Shown here piece by piece: positions 14,162-21,247 of a DNA stretch of 25,169 nucleotides. Numbering within the stretch: position 1 is the stretch's first letter; every line of letters begins with the position of its first letter. Location of the stretch: positions 1 to 25,169 of the forward strand of contig SVSF01000015.1 of assembly GCA_015064425.1 (NCBI GenBank), read 5' to 3'. Under the pieces are notes generated by a model. It made no database searches and was not told the origin of the DNA. It worked only from the letters and a program-made list of their open reading frames with translations. The translations under genes were made by a program, and so were the position numbers. The stretch is from Oscillospiraceae bacterium. Lineage in GTDB: Bacteria > Bacillota_A > Clostridia > Oscillospirales > CAG-272.

Positions 14162-15868
14162 TTATTTGAGTTTAGCCTCATCAAAGATGCTGTAACCGAA
14201 ATAGTCGATTTCGATATTCTTAACACCGGAGATCAGGACAGCTTCCTTTGTAAATACTATCGGGCAAACGGGAAGATCGTTCATAAGAAGAGTTTCTGCC
14301 TCGTGAAGGATCGCAGCTCTCTTGGAAACGTTCTTTTCTGCAAAAGCTTTATCGATAAGAGCATTGTATTCCTCGTTTACGTAGCCGGTTATGTTCTTTG
14401 CATCCTCATAAGAGTCAACAGTAAATGACATATTGCGTCCCGAATAAGCGGATGCGAAGGGAGCAAGCATAGAGAATGCGTCTATATCAAGTGCGCTCAC
14501 GTCTGCAATTATAACGTCAAAATTACGATTCTGAAGCACCTGGAGATATGCATCGTCTACAAATTCCTTAGTGGGGATGTTTTCTCCGGGGAGAATAACG
14601 TCTGCTTTTCTTGTGCCAAGCTTAGTGATGTTTACCTTAAATCCGAGGGTCTCCCATGAAGCCTTGAGCATTTCTGCTACTGCAACGTTTACGTCATCAT
14701 CTCTGACTGCAATAGAGAATTCACCGTTAAATGAGCCGAGAGCCTTAGCCGCATCAACGTCGGCAGAGGTTGCAAGAAGATTACCGCCAACCTTTCTGAA
14801 GCTCTTTTTAGCATTGTCGGATTCAAAAACTCCTTCAGGGACAAGAGCCGTTGCTGCTTCTGCAAATACGAGCTTCTCTGCAATAGCTTTTCTGTCTATT
14901 GCAAGAGAAAGTGCCTTACGGGTGTTTGCATCAGCAAAAATCTCTCTGTCAAGATTGAAGTAGCAAGCGATTGTGGAAAGCGCATTGGTTACCTTTGCCT
15001 TGGATGCATATTCACTTCGTTTATCAAGAGCAATATCGCCTACGTAAACTATCTTGCCGGACTTATAATCTGCGAGAATTTCATCTGCACTCTTTGTGTA
15101 GTCAACAACTATTCTGTAAGGAGTAACGAACTTTTTAATGCTGTCCTTATCTCTATTACGCATATAGTAGGAGTTTCTCTCAAGCTTAAGAGTTTCTCCG
15201 TAAACGACCTCACGAAGGATGAAAGGACCGCTGCAAACCGTGGAAGCGGGACGCTTGGACCAGTCCTCACTGCTATTTACAACAGATTCACGAAGAGGAG
15301 CAAGGCAGGGGCTTGCAAGCGTGTAAAGGAAATCTTCAAAATCGATAGGCTGTTCAAAATCTATCTGAAGTGTTGTGTTATCAATAGCGTAAACACCGAT
15401 ATCATCAATGGAGCAGTTACCGTTCTTTGCATCGTATGCATTCTTTATCTCATAGAGAAGAACTGCTGCATCGGAAATGAAGGTGGGCGCAAGAAGACGC
15501 TTCCAAGCAAAGAGGAAGTCTTTAGCACTTACAGGGCTACCGTCGGACCAGCTTGTTTGCTTAAGTTTGAATGTAATACGGTATATTTCCTGATCGGGAT
15601 CGTTTTCTATCTCATACTTTTTGACAAGATCTTTCTGAAGCTTGCCGTTATCATCTACGTAAAAGAGACCGGCAAACATAAGCTCCGCAAGCTGAAGAGC
15701 TTCCTTTGAACGGTAAGCGAAAGCGGGGTCGAAATCGTAGACCTCGTTTTCAAGGTACATATGTAGAGTTTCTCCGACAGGTTCATTAGGGTCATAGCCC
15801 GAGCAAGAAGCGAGTACCGGAACTACCATAATGATGCAGAGAAGCGTAGCGAATAAGCGTTTAATCAT
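14162..15868 (-). CDS. Peptide/nickel-type ABC transporter substrate-binding lipoprotein (SBP_bac_5), orphan
   Basis: This 568-aa protein has a lipoprotein signal with lipobox VLASC (Cys at 22), so it is anchored outside the cell. The mature part matches family 5 extracellular solute-binding proteins: a FDPAFAYRSKEALQLAELMF start, then FKLKQTSWSDGSPVSAKDFLFAWKRL with the family's W(S)DG.P..A.DF pattern, and a central RKALSLAIDRKAIAEKL. The substrate is probably oligopeptide-like, but this is not decided by sequence. I chose ATG 15868 over a longer in-frame start at 15913 because it gives a clean signal peptide and is preceded by GGGAGG, although that lies about 12 nt away. No permease or ATPase gene is adjacent, so partners must be elsewhere. 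Confidence 0.87.
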   Translation of the reverse strand: MIKRLFATLLCIIMVVPVLASCSGYDPNEPVGETLHMYLENEVYDFDPAFAYRSKEALQLAELMFAGLFYVDDNGKLQKDLVKKYEIENDPDQEIYRITFKLKQTSWSDGSPVSAKDFLFAWKRLLAPTFISDAAVLLYEIKNAYDAKNGNCSIDDIGVYAIDNTTLQIDFEQPIDFEDFLYTLASPCLAPLRESVVNSSEDWSKRPASTVCSGPFILREVVYGETLKLERNSYYMRNRDKDSIKKFVTPYRIVVDYTKSADEILADYKSGKIVYVGDIALDKRSEYASKAKVTNALSTIACYFNLDREIFADANTRKALSLAIDRKAIAEKLVFAEAATALVPEGVFESDNAKKSFRKVGGNLLATSADVDAAKALGSFNGEFSIAVRDDDVNVAVAEMLKASWETLGFKVNITKLGTRKADVILPGENIPTKEFVDDAYLQVLQNRNFDVIIADVSALDIDAFSMLAPFASAYSGRNMSFTVDSYEDAKNITGYVNEEYNALIDKAFAEKNVSKRAAILHEAETLLMNDLPVCPIVFTKEAVLISGVKNIEIDYFGYSIFDEAKLK

Positions 15869-15930
15869 GATTTTGGAAAACCTCCCGTGAATAGAAAAAT
15901 GTGATCCGCACAAAATATGTGTTACGAGAT

Positions 15931-15959
15931 ATTATACCATTAAATTATTACATAATCAA
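15931..15959 (-). promoter_or_regulatory. Sigma-A promoter of the substrate-binding protein gene
   Basis: On the minus strand, TTGATT (15954-15959), 17 bp and TATAAT (15931-15936) lie about 63 bp before the chosen start codon. This also argues against the longer start at 15913, which would leave almost no leader. Confidence 0.8.
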
Positions 15960-16067
15960 GGATTTGTCAGAAACGGAAAAAATATTTGGCGGATTAAACA
16001 AAATACTTGACTCAAAATTAGTGATATTTAACATCAAAAAAGTAAAAAAATACTTGGAGAAATGTAA

Positions 16068-16943
16068 ATGAAGCAATATACGAGAACCGATCTTGCGGTA
16101 GAGAAAAAAATATCCGAAAAGGCCAAAAACAAGATTACCCTAAATCGTGAAAAAAGAGTAGGGAATGCTGTTGTTACAGAAATCTCAATATTTGAGAAAA
16201 ACGGTGAAAAAGAAGGTAAATACGTTACTGTCAGTCGCCCGAGACTATGGAGCGTTGAGGGGGATGAATATGAGAATATTTGCGAACTTTTATCTGATGA
16301 AATAAAAGATATGATTTGCAGAGTATCCGGCAAGGTAATGGACGGCAATTTCAGCGTTCTTGTTGCAGGACTTGGTAATTCGGAGATAACGGCTGATGCA
16401 ATTGGACCGCTGACGGTTAAAAATCTTACGGTTACTCGCCACTTAAGAGACGTTCAGCCGTCTCTTTACTCGGAGCTCGGCAGATGTGAAATATCTGCGC
16501 TGGTTCCCGGGGTTCTTGGGCAGACGGGTATAGAAACGGTAGAGCTTATACGTGGAGCAACCGAAAATTCAAAACCCGACATTGTAATAGCGGTCGATGC
16601 GCTTGCGGCAAAATCATGTGATCGTCTTGCGTCGGTAGTGCAGTTGTCCGATACAGGTATAAAGCCTGGTTCGGGAATAGGGAATACACGAAAGGCAATT
16701 TCACTTGAAACTCTTGGAGTGCCGGTTATTTCTATTGGCGTTCCTACTGTTGTTGATTCCTCCACACTCGTATATGAGGCACTTGAAAAGGCGGGAATAA
16801 AAGAAATCGGAAACGAGCTGATAAACGTTCTCGAAAACGGCAGAGGCTTTTTTGTTACTCCGAAGGAAAGCGATATAATATCGAAAAGCATATCCTCTCT
16901 TCTTTCTGATGCCATAAGCCGAGCTTTTCTCACGGATGTCTAA
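16068..16943 (+). CDS. gpr: Germination protease GPR (spore protease)
   Basis: This 291-aa atypical aspartic endopeptidase degrades small acid-soluble proteins when spores germinate. The conserved N-terminal RTDLAVE block is at 6-12. GLGNSEITADAIGPL contains D110 and VIAVDALAAKS contains D177; the spacing of 67 closely matches the two catalytic aspartates of Bacillus GPR. The stretch before RTDLAVE is only 5 residues, so the inhibitory propeptide removed on activation is shorter than in Bacillus. TTGGAGAAA supports the start. I could not identify a convincing sigma-G promoter. It lies directly upstream of spoIIP, the same order as in Bacillus. Confidence 0.96.
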   Translation: MKQYTRTDLAVEKKISEKAKNKITLNREKRVGNAVVTEISIFEKNGEKEGKYVTVSRPRLWSVEGDEYENICELLSDEIKDMICRVSGKVMDGNFSVLVAGLGNSEITADAIGPLTVKNLTVTRHLRDVQPSLYSELGRCEISALVPGVLGQTGIETVELIRGATENSKPDIVIAVDALAAKSCDRLASVVQLSDTGIKPGSGIGNTRKAISLETLGVPVISIGVPTVVDSSTLVYEALEKAGIKEIGNELINVLENGRGFFVTPKESDIISKSISSLLSDAISRAFLTDV

Positions 16944-16945
16944 GA

Positions 16946-16974
16946 GAATATATTTTTACTTTGCGGCATATAAT
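16946..16974 (+). promoter_or_regulatory. Candidate sigma-E (mother-cell) promoter of spoIIP
   Basis: GAATATA (16946-16952), 14 bp and CATATAAT (16967-16974) match the sigma-E consensus (KMATATT, 14-bp spacer, CATACAMT) at 6/7 and 7/8 positions. spoIIP is a known sigma-E target in Bacillus. The overlapping TATAAT could serve sigma-A, but its -35 is poor. Confidence 0.5.
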
Positions 16975-17007
16975 CTTATCGGTATTAATGGGGAAGGAGA
17001 ATAAAAT

Positions 17008-18273
17008 ATGGAAGATAAAGATTTCAAAAGGGCGGAAGATATATCGGGATTGCTTTCAGATGGGCCGGAGAGGATCGCTCCTGACATAATTTCAAAAAAA
17101 TATGTGCGAATAAGACCGTATTTTTTATTGACAATATCGTCAGTATTATTTATTTTTGCGTTTGTATTTGCCGATATCGGTGCAGGACTTGTAAATAAAG
17201 AAAACGGAATCGTTCCGTCTTTTCTTGCCTCGGAGGTGCTTGGCGGATATCCCACGGATAATGAACTTACCCTTTCTGAATACCTGGTAAGCAACGTCTT
17301 AGGAATAAATAAGCTCAGAGCGGACGAGATAGCCGAGCTTTATGAATATGCGCAGAAGGACGAGCATATAAAAGACAACCCCGCAACTGACACGTCAGAA
17401 ATTTCCGTAGGAGAAATACCTATAGAGACATCAGATGTCGAATTGCCATCAAAGGACAGTCCCGAAGAAGATAGTAACCTTAAAAAATATCCTATAATAT
17501 CTATGGATCTCAGTCAAAGAAGCCTGGGGGAGTATTATATAGGAAACGAAACGACCTATAAACCGGATATAAAAGCTCTTCTTGAAAAGGATAGCGCCAT
17601 TCCGGCTTTTTCGGAAATCAACAGCGCTAACGGTCCTCTTGTTCTTATATTACATACTCACGGAACAGAAAGCTATGCTGAAGACGGTGAGCTTTTCTAC
17701 GTGGATGACGGCAGGGATATTTCAAGAACCGATGATACAGAGAAAAATGTTGTTGCAATAGGAAAGCTTATGGCGGATATACTTAACGAAAACGGCATAG
17801 GAACAGTTCACTGTACAATTATGCACGATAAGGAATCTTATCAGGATTCATACACCCGTGCTGCGGAGACCATAAGACGTTATCTTACAAAATATCCATC
17901 GATAAAATATGTATTTGACGTTCATAGAGATGCGATACTTAAATCGGATGGGGCACTTGTTAAGGCAGTTACCGAAATAAACGGAGAATCTGTAGCTCAG
18001 GTGATGAGTGTAGTTGGCTCTAATTACAAGGGCGCTGATTTTAAAGACTGGGAAGAGCGTCTTTCGCTCGCATTGAAGCTAAAATCCAAATTATCAGAAA
18101 AATATCCATCTCTCAGCCGTCCTGTATATTTAAGAGGTGCAGCATATAATCAGCAATATGCTAAAGGCTCGATGCTTCTCGAAATCGGAAGCAGCGGAAA
18201 TACTCTTGATGAGGCAAAGTCTGCCGCAAAATTGGTAGCACTTGCACTTGTCGATATCATTAAAGGAAAATAA
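17008..18273 (+). CDS. spoIIP: Stage II sporulation protein P
   Basis: This 421-aa membrane-anchored peptidoglycan amidase/endopeptidase works with SpoIID and SpoIIM in septal wall degradation and engulfment. A cytoplasmic N-terminus is followed by one transmembrane helix (about 37-59), an acidic low-complexity stretch (about 105-160) and the SpoIIP catalytic domain (about 205-420). The domain has ILHTHGTESY (214-223), DVHRDA (304-309) and GSMLLEIGSSGNT near the C-terminus; these His and Glu residues are expected zinc and catalytic sites. GGGAAGGAG precedes the ATG. Its position after gpr is conserved among spore formers. Confidence 0.95.
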   Translation: MEDKDFKRAEDISGLLSDGPERIAPDIISKKYVRIRPYFLLTISSVLFIFAFVFADIGAGLVNKENGIVPSFLASEVLGGYPTDNELTLSEYLVSNVLGINKLRADEIAELYEYAQKDEHIKDNPATDTSEISVGEIPIETSDVELPSKDSPEEDSNLKKYPIISMDLSQRSLGEYYIGNETTYKPDIKALLEKDSAIPAFSEINSANGPLVLILHTHGTESYAEDGELFYVDDGRDISRTDDTEKNVVAIGKLMADILNENGIGTVHCTIMHDKESYQDSYTRAAETIRRYLTKYPSIKYVFDVHRDAILKSDGALVKAVTEINGESVAQVMSVVGSNYKGADFKDWEERLSLALKLKSKLSEKYPSLSRPVYLRGAAYNQQYAKGSMLLEIGSSGNTLDEAKSAAKLVALALVDIIKGK

Positions 18274-18279
18274 AAAATT

Positions 18280-18310
18280 AAAAGAGGAAGTTTTCTTCCT
18301 CTTTTGGTTT
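18280..18310 (+). terminator. Terminator after spoIIP
   Basis: AAAAGAGGAAG (18280-18290) and CTTCCTCTTTT (18295-18305) form a perfect 11-bp stem with a TTTT loop; the tail GGTTT is short. Confidence 0.75.
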
Positions 18311-18334
18311 GAAAGTTATAAAAGGATGATTTTA

Positions 18335-18649
18335 ATGAAAGATTTTAAAACAAGACTAAAAAGCTATAAAAGGGCTAACAGAATAAGACGTGCTGCAGTG
18401 CTTATTACATTAATTACTTTTTTAATATCATCAAGCAGGGTTCGTTTAGAAAAAACAATAAATGAAGATAGTGTTTTTTCTTCATTGGTGATTGACGTCG
18501 AAATTGGTAAGGATATATTTGAAGGTATATTCACACTCAATGATAAAAATTACAGCTATAATATAAGGAACAGTACCATATATGAGATAGTCAGTGATAT
18601 CCTGGATTTATACGGGAGATTTATTCCCCGGGGAGTAAACAAAGATTAG
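18335..18649 (+). CDS. Hypothetical 104-aa single-pass membrane protein
   Basis: I do not recognise this protein. It begins with a strongly basic stretch (KTRLKSYKRANRIRR), then one hydrophobic segment (about 19-34), placing a roughly 70-residue domain outside. The exported part has two short repeated-looking strands (SLVIDVEIGKDIF and GIFTLNDKNYSYNI) and a helical IYEIVSDILDLYGRF end. I chose ATG 18335 over upstream in-frame starts because AAAGG is 9 nt before it and earlier starts fall in the spoIIP terminator. It follows the sporulation genes but has no visible promoter of its own, so a sporulation link is only positional. Its stop codon interlocks with that of the gene on the other strand. 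Confidence 0.6.
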   Translation: MKDFKTRLKSYKRANRIRRAAVLITLITFLISSSRVRLEKTINEDSVFSSLVIDVEIGKDIFEGIFTLNDKNYSYNIRNSTIYEIVSDILDLYGRFIPRGVNKD

Positions 18650-18954
18650 TCTTCGCCTCTGAATACAAAACCTACGATGCAAAGCAGGACCAGTCCTATA
18701 AGAATGGCGGAAAGAATGCCAAGCACTCCTACCTCTACGAAGTGTACTACCGAGACAAGTCCTACAAGACAGGAAAGGGAAACGACGACCTTGGATACCA
18801 TTATAACGCTTTCGTTTGAAAGCACTTCTGCTAATATAGACAGAATGGTAAAAAGAAGGCTTCGCATCTCGTTCCAAAGATTTCTCTTTAAAGCATAGCG
18901 ACGGGGCGTATAATATCTTTTTGTTTCGAATTCATTATTATAAGTTATGTTCAT
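18646..18954 (-). CDS. Hypothetical 102-aa multi-pass membrane protein, divergent from the S24 regulator
   Basis: I do not recognise this family. Residues 1-30 are polar and basic (RYYTPRRYALKRN). Hydrophobic segments follow at about 32-46, 50-72 and 75-97, with a short RGED tail, so it is an integral membrane protein with two or three passes. AGAGAGG sits 6 nt before the ATG, and a consensus promoter drives it. It is transcribed away from a LexA-like HTH-S24 gene across a 179-bp region with several palindromes, so it may be a target of that regulator (inference). In Bacillus, lexA lies divergent from a small membrane cell-division inhibitor (yneA). The arrangement is analogous, but no sequence likeness to YneA is seen. 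Confidence 0.65.
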   Translation of the reverse strand: MNITYNNEFETKRYYTPRRYALKRNLWNEMRSLLFTILSILAEVLSNESVIMVSKVVVSLSCLVGLVSVVHFVEVGVLGILSAILIGLVLLCIVGFVFRGED

Positions 18955-18968
18955 TTTATACCTCTCTT

Positions 18969-18982
18969 TTCCGAAATCGGAA
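18969..18982. promoter_or_regulatory. Palindrome in the leader of the 102-aa membrane protein gene
   Basis: TTCCGAAATCGGAA (arms TTCCGA and TCGGAA, 2-bp centre) lies between the promoter and ribosome binding site on the minus strand. It could be an operator or a leader hairpin. Confidence 0.4.
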
Positions 18983-18995
18983 CTGCTGTAACTAT

Positions 18996-19023
18996 ATTAT
19001 AGCACAAAAATTCTATTTGTCAA
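18996..19023 (-). promoter_or_regulatory. Sigma-A promoter of the 102-aa membrane protein gene
   Basis: On the minus strand, consensus TTGACA (19018-19023) and TATAAT (18996-19001) are separated by 16 bp. Confidence 0.8.
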
Positions 19024-19042
19024 GAGATTTTTTCCAAAAAAC

Positions 19043-19092
19043 GAAAATATTTTCAAAAAACTCTTTACAAAACGGAAAAGCCGTGTTATAAT
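19043..19092 (+). promoter_or_regulatory. Promoter of the HTH-S24 regulator with candidate operators
   Basis: TTTACA (19064-19069), 17 bp and TATAAT (19087-19092) precede the gene. The spacer contains the interrupted palindrome ACGGAAAAGCCGT (19072-19084), and the perfect 12-bp palindrome GAAAATATTTTC lies at 19043-19054. Their position suggests autoregulation. Confidence 0.65.
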
Positions 19093-19133
19093 AAGACCAT
19101 AAGAGGACCGAAAAAGCAAAAGGAGTGCCAAAA

Positions 19134-19943
19134 ATGGAATATATCGATAGAATTAAAAAAATCAAAAGTCAGAAGAAAATAACCAATGAACAGCTTTCTG
19201 AAATGACAGGGATACCGCTTGGGACTCTCAGTAAGATAATGGCAGAGATCAGCGATTCACCAAAGTTTACAAATATTCTTTCTATTTGTGAGGCACTTGG
19301 ATGCTCGGTGAATTACATCGTTACCGGCGAACCCGATAACGATAATAATTACACTCTTGAAGCCGGCGAGATTCGATTTATAGAAAACTACCGTCGGCTC
19401 GATAATCACGGAAGAGAGCTTGTTGCTCTTGTTCTGAATAAGGAGACCGAGCGCATAACAAACGCAAGCTATGGCATCGGCACGGATATAAAGACACATT
19501 CTAAATCCGCCCGTGTCCTCACACCTAAAAAAGCTGTTCCTTCGTATATACATTCGTCCACTGTATCGAACGGTCGCAGAAGTATATCTCTTTACGACAT
19601 GCCTGTTTCTGCAGGACGCGGTGTATACCTTGACAGTGACCTTGCTGAAGAGATAAACATTCCCGATACCGCAAAAACACAAACAGCGGATTACGCACTT
19701 CGCATAAGAGGCGACAGTATGGAGCCTAAATACCATAACGGCGATATAATCCTGATTCAGGACTGTGATTCCGTTGAAATAGGAGAGCTTGGAATCTTCC
19801 TTCTTGATGGAGAGGGTTACTTTAAGAAATTCGGCGGTGACCGCCTGATATCTCTTAATGATGAATATTCCGATATACTTCTTAAGGATTTCGAAAGTGC
19901 AGAGTGCTACGGTAAGGTAGTCGGTAAGCTTAAAAGAAAATAA
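19134..19943 (+). CDS. HTH-XRE / peptidase S24 (LexA- and CI-like) transcriptional regulator
   Basis: This 269-aa repressor-like protein has an N-terminal XRE helix-turn-helix (about 5-66, recognition region QLSEMTGIPLGTLSKIM) and a C-terminal S24 domain (about 152-269). The cleavage site A160-G161 lies in MPVSAGRG. The likely catalytic serine is S195 in RIRGDSMEP and the lysine is K231 in GYFKKF. The A-to-S distance of 35 residues equals that of E. coli LexA (84 to 119) and the S-to-K distance (36) is one less, so self-cleavage is plausible. I chose ATG 19134 over GTG 19125 because AGGAG ends at 19125 and would overlap the GTG. No phage genes are nearby, so it looks like a chromosomal stress regulator rather than a prophage repressor. 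The inducer is unknown. Confidence 0.88.
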   Translation: MEYIDRIKKIKSQKKITNEQLSEMTGIPLGTLSKIMAEISDSPKFTNILSICEALGCSVNYIVTGEPDNDNNYTLEAGEIRFIENYRRLDNHGRELVALVLNKETERITNASYGIGTDIKTHSKSARVLTPKKAVPSYIHSSTVSNGRRSISLYDMPVSAGRGVYLDSDLAEEINIPDTAKTQTADYALRIRGDSMEPKYHNGDIILIQDCDSVEIGELGIFLLDGEGYFKKFGGDRLISLNDEYSDILLKDFESAECYGKVVGKLKRK

Positions 19944-19945
19944 GA

Positions 19946-19973
19946 AAAATGACCGCTTCGGCGGTCATTTTTT
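19946..19973 (+). terminator. Terminator of the HTH-S24 regulator gene
   Basis: AAAATGACCGC (19946-19956), a TTCG tetraloop and GCGGTCATTTT (19961-19971) form an 11-bp stem running into further T. Confidence 0.92.
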
Positions 19974-19974
19974 A

Positions 19975-20003
19975 TTGACTTATCATATTCTTTGTATTAT
20001 AAT
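19975..20003 (+). promoter_or_regulatory. Sigma-A promoter of the MFS gene
   Basis: TTGACT (19975-19980), 17 bp and TATAAT (19998-20003). The -35 box begins immediately after the preceding terminator T-run. Confidence 0.85.
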
Positions 20004-20032
20004 GTATAAAGTTGCTTTTGTGAGGTTTGAAA

Positions 20033-21226
20033 ATGTCGATAAAAAATAATTTTAAGCATACGCTTACTGCAAGCTGTATAGGTTACGTAGTTCAGGCGAT
20101 AGTAATAAATTTTGCTCCGTTGCTTTTCGTTACGTTTAATACGTCGTATGGAATACCGCTCGGCAAAATATCACTTCTTATAACTCTTACCTTTGTTATT
20201 CAGCTCCTCGTTGACCTTATTGCTCCGCTATTTATAGATAAAATAGGTTATCGTATAAGCGCATTCGGGGCGCATATCTTTGCTTTTTCAGGGCTGATGA
20301 TGCTTTCTTTTTTACCTCGTGTGCTTCCGGACCCATACACAGGCGTGCTTATTTCTCTTGTGTTTTCTTCTATTGGCGGAGGACTGATCGAGGTCGTTGT
20401 AAGCCCGATAGTTGAAGCATGTCCGCACGACAATAAAAACGGGCATATGAGCCTTCTTCACTCCTTTTACTGTTGGGGGCACGTTATCGTAGTTCTTGCA
20501 TCTGTGGCGTATTTTGCGGCGTTTGGGATAGAAAATTGGACATATTTATCCGCTTTGCTTTCACTTATTCCGTTGTTTAATGCTTTTTACTATCTTAAAG
20601 TTCCGATAATTTCTCTTGACGAGGCTGCAAAAGAGGCTTCGGAGCAAAATTTGACCATTTCCGAGCTTCTTAGAAACAGGCTTTTCTGGCTTATGATGTT
20701 ACTTATGGTTTGCGCCGGAGCCTGCGAGCTCTCGGTTGCTCAATGGGCGTCAGCTCTTGCTGAAAAGGGACTTAACGTATCGAAAACGGTAGGCGACCTC
20801 ACAGGTCCTTTGACCTTTGCCGTGCTTATGGGAAGCTCTCGTATCATTTATTACCGTTTCAGCGCTAAGCTTTCGCCCGAAAAATATATGCTCGCTTGTT
20901 GTCTTCTTTGTCTATCGAGCTATCTGCTTATATCACTTTCGCCTTTTCCATGGCTTTCACTTCTCGGCTGTGCACTCTGCGGCTGGTCTGTGGGAGTTAT
21001 GTGGCCGGGAACGTACAGCATAGCTGCAAAGAAGCTTCATGGAGGCACGGCAATGTTTGCTTTTCTTGCACTTGCAGGAGACCTGGGATGCAGTGTTGGT
21101 CCTGCCATTGTGGGGCATGTTTCGGAGGCTTACGGAGACGACCTTAAAAAGGGAATTCTTGCTGCTATCGTTTTTTCTGTAATAATGATATTTGGAATGA
21201 TATTCTGTAATAAAAAATCGTCTTGA
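20033..21226 (+). CDS. Major facilitator superfamily transporter
   Basis: This 397-aa integral membrane protein has about 12 hydrophobic segments in two halves around a cytoplasmic loop (about residues 190-215, LDEAAKEASEQNLTISELLRN), the classic MFS layout. The first inter-helix loop LFIDKIGYRISAFGAH resembles the MFS A-motif, though it lacks the full consensus. Overall pattern recalls FucP/fucose-permease-like or unassigned MFS families; the substrate cannot be told. ATG 20033 is preferred over TTG 20027 because GAGG sits 7 nt upstream. It has its own promoter and is monocistronic. Confidence 0.85.
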   Translation: MSIKNNFKHTLTASCIGYVVQAIVINFAPLLFVTFNTSYGIPLGKISLLITLTFVIQLLVDLIAPLFIDKIGYRISAFGAHIFAFSGLMMLSFLPRVLPDPYTGVLISLVFSSIGGGLIEVVVSPIVEACPHDNKNGHMSLLHSFYCWGHVIVVLASVAYFAAFGIENWTYLSALLSLIPLFNAFYYLKVPIISLDEAAKEASEQNLTISELLRNRLFWLMMLLMVCAGACELSVAQWASALAEKGLNVSKTVGDLTGPLTFAVLMGSSRIIYYRFSAKLSPEKYMLACCLLCLSSYLLISLSPFPWLSLLGCALCGWSVGVMWPGTYSIAAKKLHGGTAMFAFLALAGDLGCSVGPAIVGHVSEAYGDDLKKGILAAIVFSVIMIFGMIFCNKKSS

Positions 21227-21247
21227 CTTTTGTCAAGACGATTTTTT
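21212..21247. terminator. Bidirectional terminator shared by the MFS gene and queA
   Basis: AAAAAATCGTCTTGAC (21212-21227) pairs with the complementary arm at 21232-21247 over a TTTT loop, giving a 16-bp stem with A- and T-runs on either side. The MFS stop codon (21224-21226) is inside the stem, and the queA stop begins at its edge. Confidence 0.92.

Noticed and set aside
16000..16060. Sigma-G promoter for gpr
   Set aside because: Expected from biology, but no GNATA / CATNNTA pair at proper spacing was found, so none is claimed.
19134..19943. Prophage CI-type repressor
   Set aside because: The domain layout fits, but no integrase, Cro or structural phage gene is in the flanks; a chromosomal stress regulator is the simpler reading.
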